A DNA stretch of 64,000 nucleotides from Bathymodiolus brooksi (GCA_963680875.1 OY804579.1:18771804-18835803), one strand, 5' to 3'; positions 1-10,735 are shown, numbered from the stretch's first letter. The notes: generated from the letters alone by a model not told the origin. A program made the numbers and translations.

Positions 1-6
1 GACTTT

Positions 7-50
7 GAGCGTACCTGATGAAGGTTATTCCAGAAAAGCGTCGTGCGCAC
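7..50 (+). ncRNA. Hammerhead-ribozyme-like motif, degenerate (Rac copy A, intron 2)
   Basis: Contains a hammerhead-like core: stem I strand GCGTAC, then CTGATGA, a short GG/CC stem II with a 5-nt loop, then GAAA, and after GCGTC the strand GTGCGC, which pairs with GCGTAC (6 pairs, one G-U). The base after GAAA is A, where the copy at 41,846-41,889 has C, so the very short stem III is lost here. Compact hammerheads of this kind are known in Penelope-like elements, some acting as dimers. The motif is antisense to the adjacent Rac exons. No activity can be claimed from sequence. Confidence 0.5.
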
Positions 51-290
51 TAAATTAGATATCTACGTTTTTATTTTTAACCCGTTTTTAAGTTTTCAAA
101 ATGTCTAAATTTTCCCTTTACTGCTATTATTTACATCAGTATTTTATATCAAATTGTATATGTACGAATTGTCTGAAATAATCGTTTTACATGTACTAAA
201 TTGTGACATTTTAGTGTGCAAAAAGAACAATTAAACTTAAAAAAGAGGGTTGCTCTCTTTTTTCTCTAAGAAATAAAAGAATGATCTTAC

Positions 291-913
291 ATTGTTGGTA
301 CGTATTCTCCTGGAAATGAGTTAGTAGCATAGCTCATCAGGATGCATGTTTTACCCACAGCACTGAAAATAAATATTGCATAAGACATAAGCAAAATACA
401 TATGCAAGTATTTTTAATGTACTTTTTGAAAGACTTCTTTGAAGACACTGGAAGTTAAAAAATGTTTAACATCATATACACCTATTTAAATTTTCAAATC
501 CAATCATTCACGGGACGCTTAGTTAGATTTTATAGTGCTTGCTCACTGAACCAACAGTCTGTGGGTAGACATGTCGGACATGACCCAACAGACAGACTGC
601 CGTACCCGAAACGACCAATCTAACGATTAGACAACTATTTGACAAAGTTAGATCACATTAATATATATAATTGTTAATGACTCAAACAAATGCTCGAGCA
701 TTTGAATGTGGTGCATTCTAATAAGACAAAACTATTACATGTAAATGGTCAAATGTAAAAATAATGAAGAAAGTATGATAATCAAAATTGACTACACATT
801 TCAAGATTGTTCTCAAAATTATCAGAAGATATCATGTAATAAAACATAATTTCCATTATGATATAATGACCTACTTACCCATCCCCAACCACAACACATT
901 TAATTGACTGCAT
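291..913 (-). pseudogene. Rac-like GTPase copy A, exons 1 and 2 (inverted 5' part of a broken gene)
   Basis: Exon 1 coding part is complement(879..913), starting MQSIKCVVVGDG. Exon 2 is complement(291..362), giving [15 protein letters not shown] then FPGEYVPT. Together they hold the P-loop (GDGAVGKT) and the start of switch I of a Rac-family small GTPase. Splice sites are canonical (GTAAGT after exon 1, CAG before exon 2, GTAAGA after exon 2), and intron phases match Rac genes. The gene is broken: this 5' half lies on the minus strand while its intron 2 and a piece of exon 3 lie on the plus strand at 1,194-2,346. Residues Cys6 and FPGEY are closer to canonical Rac than copy B (Leu6, LPEDY), so this half may be less diverged. 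The upstream in-frame ATG of copy B is GTG here, leaving the MQSIK start. Confidence 0.85.
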
Positions 914-1165
914 TTTATATTCTATTATTGACACTTTTTAAATCTATGCACGTTTAAATACCAACAATATTTTATTTCTATATTTAAACAATTGCAAATT
1001 TCTATAAGTAACCTTATCTATTCATTTCTATCGTTATCGTTAGGAATGATTTTATCCAATGATAGGTCGTCAAATAAATGAAACATCGTCCAAATAACTT
1101 TATTGATACCCGGATGTGACTACATGATACCTTTAAGTAATATTAAGAAGCTATAACGTGTATGT

Positions 1166-1193
1166 ATAACCTTCATCAGGTACGCTCAAAGTC
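1166..1193 (-). repeat. Partial hammerhead-like sequence; inverted partner of positions 1-28
   Basis: This is an exact reverse complement of the first 28 bases of the window and contains the CTGATGA half of the hammerhead-like motif. The two copies enclose Rac copy A exons 1-2, which are inverted relative to what follows, so this marks a rearrangement breakpoint. Confidence 0.85.
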
Positions 1194-1403
1194 GAAAGGT
1201 TGGAAAACCAAATAAAACTAGTGACAAAAAACTGAAATAAAACACTCAATACATGGAGGTTAAATTATATGCATGCATTTATGATTTTATTGCAACAATA
1301 TTTGTACATAATCATCTGCAAGTGCGTACGTCATGCAATGACAATCCTTCACAAACATATACAAAACTGTCACACAGCATATCGTAACAATGGTTTGGTT
1401 AAA

Positions 1404-1553
1404 TTTATGATTTATTATTGCACTTGGGATTATAAAGGTCTTATAAAATCAAGAAACAACGAAAGCTATACGTTTCATTAATAATTTGTCTATTTTTTAG
1501 GCCAATTTCTGCCCTTATCATACCTACTCCTTTATGATTTATTATTGCACTTG
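1404..1553. repeat. About 104-bp insertion flanked by a 23-bp direct duplication
   Basis: A 23-bp sequence beginning TTTATGATTTATTATTGCAC occurs at 1,404-1,426 and 1,531-1,553. The paralogous intron at about 42,104-42,126 has it once and lacks the 104 bp in between. The duplication looks like a long target-site duplication around a short insert or a filler-containing tandem duplication. Confidence 0.75.
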
Positions 1554-2010
1554 AGTTGATAAACCATTATTGAGCCCAATAAAATATACACAGATTAAGG
1601 TTACAAACAAAATCGACTACTGATGCTAAAATCTCACACTCAAAGCCACTCTTACCAAGAAGTGCAGCAAAACACAAAACATCTCCTGACTCTGTATTAA
1701 TTTATTTTAATTGATTGGATGGTGCTTAACGCCAACTTTATCGGGTTTTTTTTCCCCAGCTATATCATGGCGTCTTATTTTATGTAGATATGGTAGCTTT
1801 ATTATATAACAGGGATTAATATTTGTCCCATGCTTTAGAAAGAGGAAAACCAAATTGGATACTTGTATACAATATAAATAAAGCTAACATACGACAGCTT
1901 CAACTGTACGTTTTGTTTTTGTGACATTATAATTCACATCTAGGTTAAAAAGAGAATTCTAATTAAACAGGGAAGCAATGATATCGATCTTATAAACAAT
2001 TTCTACATTA

Positions 2011-2270
2011 GGGTTAAGGTTATGGTGTTTAACGCCACTTCCAACAATATTTCAGTTATACCGTGGCAGTCAGTTTTATTGTTGGAGGAAGGCAAATGGA
2101 AAAACCCATCGACCTGCTGCAAGTCACTGACAAACTTTATTACATAATGTTGTATAGAGCACACCTCGTCTAATCGGGATTCGAACTCGTAATGTTAGTG
2201 GTGATAGGTACTGATTGATATTAGGTAGTTGCAAATCCAACTACCATGCGATCACGATCACGACGGCCCC
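2011..2270 (-). mobile_element. tRNA-derived SINE (Rac intron 2, copy A)
   Basis: On the minus strand it starts with a tRNA-like head: an A-box-like GCATGGTAGTTGG and a B-box-like AGTTCGAATCCC. It ends in a conserved tail reading AAAGTGGCGTTAAACACCA. The same element occurs about nine times in the window, with B-box-like sequence in each. Confidence 0.75.
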
Positions 2271-2346
2271 TTTTCTATATTAAAGCTATAGCGAAGTATA
2301 ATGTATTATGTTTCAGATTTGACAACTATCAGGCAAATGTTAAAAT

Positions 2347-3160
2347 AACTTATGTTTCTGTAAATAATTGTATTTATTTTAAATACAGTTTATGTACATT
2401 GAAACCAAGAGAAAAACTCAGTGCATGCAATCCGGCGTCAATGCCATAAAAAGAACTGGGGACCATAAGTGCCATATATGGCCCCATATTTAATGAATCA
2501 TTATCTTAGAAAATACTTGATTAAAATTTGATGTATTATAGACGAGATCATACTTTTGATGTTAAAACTTACTTCCAACAAACTCGATACGTATTTGACG
2601 TCATTTTGACGTCATGAGCGTTATTTGTTTTCTGTATATCGTGGAATTTTGCCCGCGATATTTGGACGGTTTTCGAAGAAATTAAGCACCAGTCGTGCAC
2701 CAGAAAAATATTTTACCAGATTATTAAAATAAATAAAACACAAATACTGTAAAAGTATTTTTTTGGTTTCACGAGGTGTTAAATTTCTTGAAAAACGACG
2801 GGAAAATGTTCAAATATTGCAAGCGCTTAGATGACGTTTTGATATTTGAGAAGCAATCTTTGCCGTAAAAAACGATGGTATGTCGGCACGTAACAGTTAT
2901 ATACAAATGTAAGATAAAAATAAAATAAACACCACTTCATCCAAAATAGTTTTTTTTTCATAAGCCCCCGATGATTGATTATATATTTTCTTCCGGGATA
3001 CTGAAATAGTTATTACTACAGGGATGCGGAGGTAGCCGTTTAATGGTCTATCGATGCTACTTCTAAAATGAAGTAAAATAGCTTGATCCAAAAGGAGTAG
3101 ATATGGGCACAATCCAACAGATAGCTCTCACATTATGACCCAAAGGTGTTTTATGTTATG
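2347..3160. other. No feature recognised
   Basis: AT-rich sequence after the break in Rac exon 3. I see no splice-bounded coding exon, tRNA or tandem array. Open frames are short and resemble nothing I know. Confidence 0.5.
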
Positions 3161-3822
3161 CACTACATACACAAACGTTTGATCCATCATTTTCCCATTG
3201 GAGGTTAGGTGTTTAACACCACTTTCAAAAATATTTCAATTACTACTTTTGTGGCGGAAATTGGAGTACCCAGAGAAATCCACAAACCTGTCGCAAGTCA
3301 CTGACAAACTTTATCACATAATGTTTTATCGAGTACACCTCGCCATGCATGGGGTTCAAACTCTCAACTTAAGTGGTGATAGGCAATGATTGCACAGGTA
3401 GTTGTAAATTCAACTACCATACGACCATGACGGCTCAAGTTCAGTTAAGATGAAAGGTAATTGTTTTATTGATATTGATGGAATTTATGATTATCACTGT
3501 TTATAAACTTTCTTTTCATATCAATCAATGAAAAGAATTGGTTTGCTGAAAGTATGTTTTTGTTGGGGTTCATTGGATGGAATTTGTATCTCATGTGAAG
3601 TTCCGTCGATTGCAGACACAACGTTAAGCATATCAGAACAATACCTTTTCTTTTGCCATCAGACTGGGATGGTTGGCCACTGAATTCACATAACATTTTC
3701 ATAAATTATATAAAGTTTCCCCTTTTGCGTCCAAATTAAACTTTTAACTTCTATCAGTTCCATTCTCTTAAATCAACCTCCAATGGACAAATGATGGATC
3801 ATAAGTTGGTGTATGTAGTGCA
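3161..3822. repeat. Inverted pair of about 42 bp flanking a SINE
   Basis: The sequence at about 3,161-3,202 (CACTACATACAC, then TTTGATCCATCATTT) reappears inverted at about 3,778-3,822. Between them lies a SINE of the main family (3,203-3,435, minus strand, diverged B box) and about 340 bp of unassigned sequence. This could be a composite or foldback insertion about 660 bp long. Confidence 0.6.
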
Positions 3823-5118
3823 TTGAAAATGGGTTCTGTCATGTGCATAAGTTATTGTTTGCATAATTGACAGACAATTTTTATCATATTGTTTTCTAGC
3901 TTCTGAACTGTCGATCGAGAGAAAAAAAATATTCTAGACAGGCAGCAAATAGCCAGTCAATGGGGTTTGCAATTAATATTTCGCATGCACAATAGCGACC
4001 CCACACCACAAGGTGTCGAAAATAGAAATATTCTTCTGTGGTTTAAATGCGTATTAACTGCATTACATGTAAACTGTATGAATCTGTTTGATAAAGTCCT
4101 TTAACTAGAACAGGAACAAAATGTTCACTTGAGAGTGAAATAGTATTGTAATAAAAGATCGTGAACGTGATGTACAAGTATTAAAGAATGTCCAGGTATA
4201 TTTTTCTTAAATGAGGTTGAAACAAGTCACCATTTGATATTAATTCGGTTGTATTTCATTTTGACGATTCTAATTACGGAAGACGACCACAACCATATTG
4301 TTTTTGATTGGATTAAAATTATAGCTGTATAATAATGTATAATGTCCTATTATTATTAGAATCCTAACATGACTGCGAATTTGACATAAATAAAATAACA
4401 AATGGCTTTCACTAGGAAAACGCCGACTTTATGTGAAAGGGACACCAGACAGCTATGAGGAACGAATTTAATACATCCCTTAGCGCGGGATGTAAAGGAC
4501 ACACTCCTTACACGTGAAAGACAACTTTCAGCAGATTCTGATAGCAACAGTTTATTAGGAGTGTTGTTGTTGGTTTGTCACAAAGCAAAATAATATCTAC
4601 CATCTCCTTTTTTTCTAGTGACAATCAAAACAATCATACATAGACTCATGGCAGCGACAAACATTTTACCTACACGATTAATCATATGGTTGTAAACTTG
4701 TTCTCGTCATAAATATATATGAAATACTTGATTGTAAAACAATTATCTATCGACAACCACTTTCTATGGGATATCTGATTCCAAGGCTTGTTATCAGTTT
4801 ATCAAAAAAACAAAAATAATTCTCACAGGGTCCTTGCTAAAATCGTTACACATTAAACATTTTGCTTCACACCATTTCCCAAAATATTTCCATATTATAA
4901 AAAAAGCGGTCTTTAAATATTGGACATTTTTTTTATAGATTTGTGATGGTTGTCCGTAAAAATGTACTGGAATATATCATCGCATTGGTTGTCGTTAAGA
5001 ATAAAGTACGGTTAAAAAAGTGTTTAAACAAATTTCAAATATGACAAAGTTCTATTGTCCAAATAAATCTATCTATTACTTCGTTAAGATTAATACCAAA
5101 ATTTCTGAATAGATGCCC
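3823..5118. other. No feature recognised
   Basis: Intergenic AT-rich DNA. Small open frames are present but carry no recognisable domain or splice context. Confidence 0.5.
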
Positions 5119-5232
5119 CAGGGACGGATCCAGGGGGTCCCATCCGGCACCCGGCGCCCCCCCCCCCTCCCTACGCTCGGCGCAATTTTTTTAAGTCCGC
5201 CCCCCTAACTTGAAATCCTGGATCCGCCCCTG
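5119..5232. mobile_element. Short DNA-transposon relic (hAT-like MITE)
   Basis: About 114 bp with terminal inverted repeats CAGGGACGGATCCAGG and CCTGGATCCGCCCCTG (one mismatch) and a C-rich interior. Termini of the CAGGGGCGGATCCAGG type are common in hAT-like non-autonomous elements. I see no clear 8-bp target duplication, so the family call is tentative. Confidence 0.55.
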
Positions 5233-5840
5233 ATATTAACCTCAATATGTATATTATCAATGTCATAGCAGACGATGAATCCAAAATTGGTCTGTATGAG
5301 ATTTAAGGTGACGAAAAAATGAATTACGAAAAACTACAATTTGAACGTGAAATAATAGATGTGGTACGTAGTTCTTATATTTAAAGATGACATTTTTAGA
5401 TCAGATTTCATGAGATCATTCATGCAATTTCAGCATCATAATATAACCTCTGACAAATTAAGCGATCAAAATAATGAGAAATGTTATCACGTGAAACAAA
5501 CCGTCGAAAACAGGAGACCATCGAAAATGGGTGACGTTGTGACATTACTATTCGTTCACTTTAATTTCATAATACAGTTTCGGAACATGTTTTTATTCCT
5601 GAAATCATCCACATTGCATATTATGTCAAATTTATGCTGTGTTTATTGAGTTTTATTATGCTTTGTTTTTGTTTTTTTAATGATATGCATTATAATACAA
5701 TGATACGTATGTTCTGTATAATGAAAAAAATGACGTTCATTGCTTTTCAGTACCTGAATTTGTCGATCCGCTGTGAGGAATTAGATACACATATTAAGTA
5801 ACTGTATTTATTTCTGAAAAGCACATATTGTGGATACATT
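5233..5840. other. No feature recognised
   Basis: AT-rich sequence. A 96-residue open frame at 5,359-5,649 has no recognisable motif. Confidence 0.5.
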
Positions 5841-6290
5841 TTGGAGAAAATTTTATCGACATCTGAGGTGGGGCCGATTTTGGCCCTTATAGCTCCCAGT
5901 CCTTTTATCAAATCATTTTTTGAGAAAACTGGGCTTAATTATCTATGGAACCAACAACAGCCAGTTCATTCAGTGCAACTAAAATTTATTGTTAAGCAAA
6001 ATCTGACTGATCAATATATTCAAAACTGGTTTAACCAAATTGAGAACTCTTCTAGGGGAGAATTTTATGGCATATTTAAAAATGAATTTAATTTAGATAA
6101 ATACTTACTAAAATTATTACCACATGAGAGAAACATGATAACAAAGCTTAGATGCAATAACATTAAGCTTCCAATAGAAACTGGAAGATGGCCAAATACT
6201 CCCAGAAAAGAACGTATTTGTCATCTGTGTAATGTTGGTTTAGGTACTGGATTTCATTTTTTATTTGATTTTATCAGGCAAAGTTGGTAA
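5841..6290 (+). pseudogene. LINE retrotransposon fragment (C-terminal end of the RT polyprotein)
   Basis: An open frame of about 149 codons beginning at TTG rather than ATG. Its end reads LRCNNIKLPIETGRW, then a zinc-finger-like block ERICHLCNVGLGTGFHFLF. This matches the Cys-His region after the reverse transcriptase domain in non-LTR retrotransposons of molluscs and other animals (CxxC, then FHFLF, then a final Cys). The final expected Cys is replaced (LFDF), and no RT catalytic region is present upstream, so it is a 5'-truncated, degraded copy. Homology with the Rac intron-4 repeat cluster begins just after it (about 6,400), so the LINE sits where the last Rac exon of copy D would be expected. 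Confidence 0.7.
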
Positions 6291-6435
6291 ATAATTATAT
6301 GTACATAAGCATAAAGTTTTGCATATGTTTGCTCATCCAAGACTAAGGATATCTAATTAGTGATTAGTTTCTCGAGCTTTCCAGGCAGTGCCTGTTTCAT
6401 ATTAATATAATTATTAATAAAACTAAAGTTCTCCT

Positions 6436-6885
6436 CCCATGGACATATGTGGTCTTAACTGATTGTGGATATTATTGCTTAGACCCTTTGGTTTACACCT
6501 CCCATGGACATATGTGGTCTTAACTGTTTGTGGCTAACATTGCTTAGACCCTTTGGTTGTGATCTTAACTGATTGTGGCTATCATTGTTTAGACCCTTTG
6601 GTTGTAATCTTAACTGATTGTGGCTATCATTGTTTAGACCCTTTGGTTGTGGTCTTAACTGATTGTGGCTATCATTGTTTAGACCCTTTGGTTGTGGTCT
6701 TAATTGATTGCGGCTATCATTGTTTAGACCCTTTGGTTGTGGTCTTATCTGATTGTGGCTACCATTGCTTAGGCCCTTTGGTTGTGTTCTTAACTGATTG
6801 CGGCTATCATTGTTTAGACCCTTTGGTTGTGGTCTTAACTGATTGTGGCTATCATTATTTAGACCCTTTGGTTTACCTGCTTACA
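6436..6885 (+). repeat. 45-bp / 65-bp tandem array (Rac copy D, intron 4)
   Basis: The 65-bp unit holds TACACCTCCCATGGACATAT followed by a 45-bp core (TGGTCTTAACTGATTGTGG and on). Two 65-bp units are followed by about eight 45-bp units. Because 45 is divisible by three, the array stays open in one frame ([15 protein letters not shown] per unit). Homologous arrays lie in the same intron position of copies B and C. I regard it as non-coding. Confidence 0.9.
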
Positions 6886-6923
6886 AAGACTTTAAAATAT
6901 TTGACCTTCCAATCTTCTGATTA

Positions 6924-6950
6924 TGAGCGCACATGATGAAGGTTATTCCA
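6924..6950 (+). other. Degenerate hammerhead-like sequence (Rac copy D, intron 4)
   Basis: GAGCGCACATGATGAAGG then TTATTCCA resembles the intron 2 motif but has ATGATGA instead of CTGATGA and lacks the GAAA and stem I 3' strand. Orthologous copies are at 55,970-55,996 (plus) and 43,980-44,005 (minus). It is antisense to the Rac gene each time. Confidence 0.5.
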
Positions 6951-6960
6951 TAATAGATTA

Positions 6961-7165
6961 GTTCAATTTCCAGGACTGAGGGATACCTGTTGTTCAATTT
7001 CCAGGATTGAGCGATACCTGTTATTCAATTTCAAGGACTGAGCGATACCTGTTGTTCAATTTCCAGGATTGAGCGATACCTGTTGTTCAATTTCCAGGAC
7101 TGATGGATACCTGTTGTTCAACGTTCAGGACTGATGGATACTCGTTGTTCAATGCTCATCACTGG
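6961..7165 (+). repeat. 31-bp tandem array
   Basis: About six diverged copies of a 31-bp unit containing TTCAATTTCCAGGACTGAG then CGATACCTG. The same array lies at 56,005-56,205 and, inverted, at 43,835-43,970, next to Rac exon 4 in each copy. Confidence 0.85.
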
Positions 7166-7191
7166 GGATAGCTGTCGTTTGTAATACTTAC

Positions 7192-8345
7192 TTTTTGTTC
7201 TATATTCTGAAAACTTGCTGGATTTTCCAGCGAAAAACACACAAGAAATACTTCCTGAAAAAAAGAATTAATTGGTTACAATTTCTCAATGAGTACAGTT
7301 GCAGGGCGACCTTTTTGTACACCAATACGCTTTTCCTCCAAGTTATTTTACGGGTATCACATGCGAAACAGGCATTGTTTATCCTTCGGGAGCACCTGGG
7401 TTCACCCCCGGATTTTAGTGGGGTTCATGTTGCTCCAGTTTTCCGTGTAATGTTTTGTAGATGGTCTTTCGTCCTTTTATCTTTTATCTTTTGACCATTG
7501 TGTTGGCTATACTTCTATGATTTACGGCTTCTGATACCTCTTTGGTATCTTCAAACTTTCGTACATCATACATTTGTATCTCTCCCCTATTGTATTGTTT
7601 TCTTCTTTCTTCGTCCTCTATTTACTGCCTTGATTATTTTGGATTATTTCATGATTATATTATTATACATTGTTTTATTCACATCATTATTACTATTATT
7701 TTGGATTATTTCATGATTATATTATTATACATTGTTTTATTCACATCATTATTACTATTATTTTGGATTATTTCATGATTACATTATTATACATTGGTTT
7801 ATTTACATCATTATTACTATTATTTTGGATTATTTCATGATTATATTATTATACATTGTTTTATTCACATCATTATTACTATTATTTTGGATTATTTCAT
7901 GATTATATTATTATACATTGTTTTATTTAAATCATTATTACGATTATGTTCATCTATTATCTATTCTCAGTAAGAATATTATTGCCGTCGAAGACCCTTA
8001 TCAAGGGGGGGGGGGGGTTTCTTTTAACTAGCTTAATCCCGCCACATGTCTGTGTATATCCAAAGCCATAACCTGGATTCCAAATGCCATGCGTGGTGGT
8101 GTTTTTTGTGGTAATTTTTTTTTAGGTGAATGGTGGTTGTTCGTTTTGTTAACATTGGTGGAATTGTTGACCATTACTGTTTAAACTTTCCTTTCATACA
8201 GTAACTGCTACGACACTTGTCACCGATAAAGCGTTACGGTTTTCAGATCTCACTTGAGTCAGATATTGAACCAAACTCTTCAGTATTATATATCATACAA
8301 ACTTACTGTTAGTCGATATGTAAATGGACGGATTCTATCATAGTC
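7192..8345 (-). pseudogene. Rac-like copy D: exon 4 and 3' end of exon 3
   Basis: Exon 4 is complement(7192..7254), 63 bp, reading [21 protein letters not shown], with a GTAAGT donor and CAG acceptor. The 3' end of exon 3 is complement(8307..8345), DYDRIRPFTYRLT, followed by GTAAGT. Homology with intact exon 3 of copy C stops at 8,345, where the foldback element begins. The first part of exon 3, exons 1-2 and the last exon are absent. Intron 3 contains a 62-bp tandem array and a bivalve-type dispersed repeat (about 7,385-7,560). This is a relic; it lacks every nucleotide-binding motif. Confidence 0.85.
7639..7950 (+). repeat. 62-bp tandem array in intron 3 (copy D)
   Basis: Five units of 62 bp beginning TTGGATTATTTCATGATTAT. 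The orthologous positions in copy C (about 56,675-56,775) and copy B (about 43,370-43,435) hold about two and one units, so the array expanded in copy D. Confidence 0.9.
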
Positions 8346-10141
8346 ATTTCAGTAAATAGTCAAAGATTTCAATTAGAGTTATCTTTCTTTGTTCGCATAG
8401 CGAGGTAATCTCATGATTCAGTTGAAATAAAATTTTCTCAATACATATAATAGGTAAATTGTCAACACAATTATGTAAAATAAAAATTGGACATTGTGTT
8501 TTTTCGTTGACTACTAATTGAGGATTCCTAAAGGAATATTTCGGTAAAGTCAGGATGCAGTTTTTCTGGAAAAGAAATAAAATATATCTAGTCTAATCAG
8601 AAAACAGGACAGCCATCTTGGATTTCGAACCGCTCCAAAAAGTATTAACACATTTTCAGTAATCCCGAAGGAACATTTCTAACCAGTCTGGTCATATCAT
8701 ATGTAGTAGTAGTCTTTTTGTTGTTTTTCCTTTGGCGGGGGGGGGGGGGGGGGGGGGGGGGGATTATGGCGGGGAGGTCAATATGTACCAACGACCAATT
8801 AGAAGCGGGGTGTAAATGTTGGATATCCAAACACTCTGAGAAGCAACAATGCTTCTTGAGGACCAATAGAGGGAACACTTCCGGCAAGTCTGGTATTTTC
8901 ACATGCAGTAGTTCTGGAGAAGAAGTTTAAAATGTTTCGACCGTTCAGTGGCCAGGGCAGGCATCTTTGATTTCTATTCGCTTCAAAACGATACAACAGT
9001 GTTTCGGGACCCCTTGAGGAACATTTGTGGTAAGTTTGATGTCTGGGCATGCAGTGGTTCTGAACAAAACAATTTGAATACTATGTAAAATTCTAAAAGC
9101 CAATATCTCAAAGCATAGTGAACTAAAGTGGTGACAACTAAATATTTGGCCAAGTTAAAAGTTCAAGGTGCGTAAATTAGCCCAAAACCATTCAATCGGA
9201 ACGAAATTCAAACTTGATCGGTAACTCATCACTATGACGTTACGCACGATATTGGTGATCAGTGGCGTAACGTCAAAAGTGGCATACATGTCTATTAGAC
9301 GTTACTCTTTTTCATCGATCACCCAGGTGGACAAATTCGTTAGACCTAAAAAAAAATGGTTTATTTCTTTTTCGGTTGGGATTTACAATACGTTTGAAAA
9401 ATAATCAGAATCAGTAATATTTGAACTTTTATCTTGTGTCTGTTTTAATGCAGAAAATGCAAGAATTATGAGTTATATCGATTTAAAACTCGAGTAACAC
9501 GCAATTCAGAATCAAAAACGACGTTGAAGACAAATTCGCTAGACCTCTTGTTTTGAATATTTTGATGTACAGAACAGGAACATACCCTTAATATATCGCA
9601 CAGAAAAAGCCAAGAACTCTACTGGTCCTCAAAAAGCATTGTTGCTTCTCAGAGTGTTTCGATATCCAACATGGCCACCCCGGCTTCTAATTGGCCGCCG
9701 AGACATTTTGACCTCCCCCCCACATAAAAACCCCAATCCCCCCCCAAAAAAACCCTACTACTTCATATGATATGACCAGACTAGTCAGAAATGTTCCTTT
9801 GGGATTACCGAAGATGTGTTAATACTTTTTGGAGCGGTTCGAAATCCAAGATGGCTGTCCTATTTCTGTATAAACTAGACATTTTTTATTTCTTTTCCAG
9901 AAAAACTGCATCCTGACTTTACCGAAATATTCCTTTAGGGATCCTCAATTAGTAGTCAACGAAACAACACAATGTCCAATTTTTATTTTACATAATTGTG
10001 TTGACAATTACCTTCCTATATGTTTTACCTATAGAAATGCATGCATTGAGAAAATTTTATTTCAGCTGAATCATGATATTACCTCGATATGCGAACAAAG
10101 AAAGATAACTCTAATTGAAATCTTTGACTATTTACTGAAGT
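8346..10141. mobile_element. Foldback element E1 with arms of about 520 bp
   Basis: Left arm 8,346-8,868 and right arm 9,619-10,141 are inverted copies of each other, both ending in CAGTAAATAGTCAAAGATTT outward. A 750-bp spacer lies between. The spacer and arms contain three diverged blocks of about 165 bp. No transposase is visible. A second copy (49,299-51,114) forms the centre of the large palindrome. It is either a foldback-type mobile element or a duplicated palindrome centre. Confidence 0.75.
8737..8762 (+). repeat. 26-nt poly-G run
   Basis: An uninterrupted G homopolymer in the left arm of E1. The equivalent run near 49,696 has 12 G. Length is likely unstable and prone to assembly error. 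Confidence 0.9.
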
Positions 10142-10735
10142 GAGTGAGCGAGTGATTGTTGTAAATATATGGGTTAGTGTTATTAGCCAATTTTAAAAGC
10201 TCATTAGAGCTTGTGTTGTATGTATACTATGTATCAAATCTAAATAAAACTTTGAATTTGAATTTGAAAATGGGGTTTAAGGCCACTTTCAACAATATTT
10301 TAGCTATACCGTGGCTGTCAGTTTTATTGGTGGAAGAAACTGGAGTATCCATATAAAACCACCAGTCACTCACAAACTTTATCATATAATGTTGTATCGA
10401 GTACACCTCACCAGAGCGGAATTCAAACTCACAACGTTAACGGCGATAGGCACTGATAGCATAGGTAGTAATAAATCCAACAACCATACGATCACGACCA
10501 CGGCTGACCCTATAAAAATGTGGATCAGGCTTTTCAATATTAAAGTTTCATTAAGACATCCTTGTAAAGGTTCAAATTATTTCATTATAGACCAACGTGT
10601 AGGACTAAATATATAATATCTGTCGAAATTTTGTACATAAGAATGCACAGTATTTATGATATTTCTCAGGTGAGCATAGTAGCCAATGGGTTCTGGTAAT
10701 ATGACATTAATTCTTAGGAGTTCACTGGTTATCCC
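10142..10735. repeat. Flank of E1 shared with the palindrome, including a SINE
   Basis: Matches about 48,670-49,300 (inverted) and 51,115-51,640 (same orientation). It includes a minus-strand SINE at about 10,270-10,508 with B-box complement GAATTCAAACTC. Homology breaks at about 10,735, just inside the frame that is open in the palindrome copies (98-residue open frames at 48.4 and 51.6 kb), so only the beginning of that frame is here. Confidence 0.75.

Larger units (their letters stand above)
1194..2346 (+). pseudogene. Rac-like copy A, intron 2 and truncated exon 3
   Basis: This stretch is collinear with 41,890-42,917 of copy B (Rac intron 2 and the start of exon 3). The acceptor TTTCAG at 2,311-2,316 is followed by ATTTGACAACTATCAGG (FDNYQANVK, switch I). 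Homology stops at about 2,346, inside exon 3, so switch II and everything downstream are missing. Exons 1-2 of this copy are inverted upstream. It cannot encode a GTPase as arranged. A SINE at 2,011-2,270 is shared with copies B and C and therefore predates the duplications. Confidence 0.85.

Noticed and set aside
5359..5649. 96-codon open frame
   Set aside because: No motif, no splice context and an AT-rich codon pattern; consistent with chance.
7195..7778. Open frames next to Rac exon 4 on the plus strand
   Set aside because: They run antisense through exon 4 and the 62-bp array; the real signal is the minus-strand exon.
8645..9050. Open frames of 70-85 codons across the poly-G run
   Set aside because: They lie in the foldback element arms, include homopolymer-encoded Gly/Pro runs, and are not conserved in the second copy.
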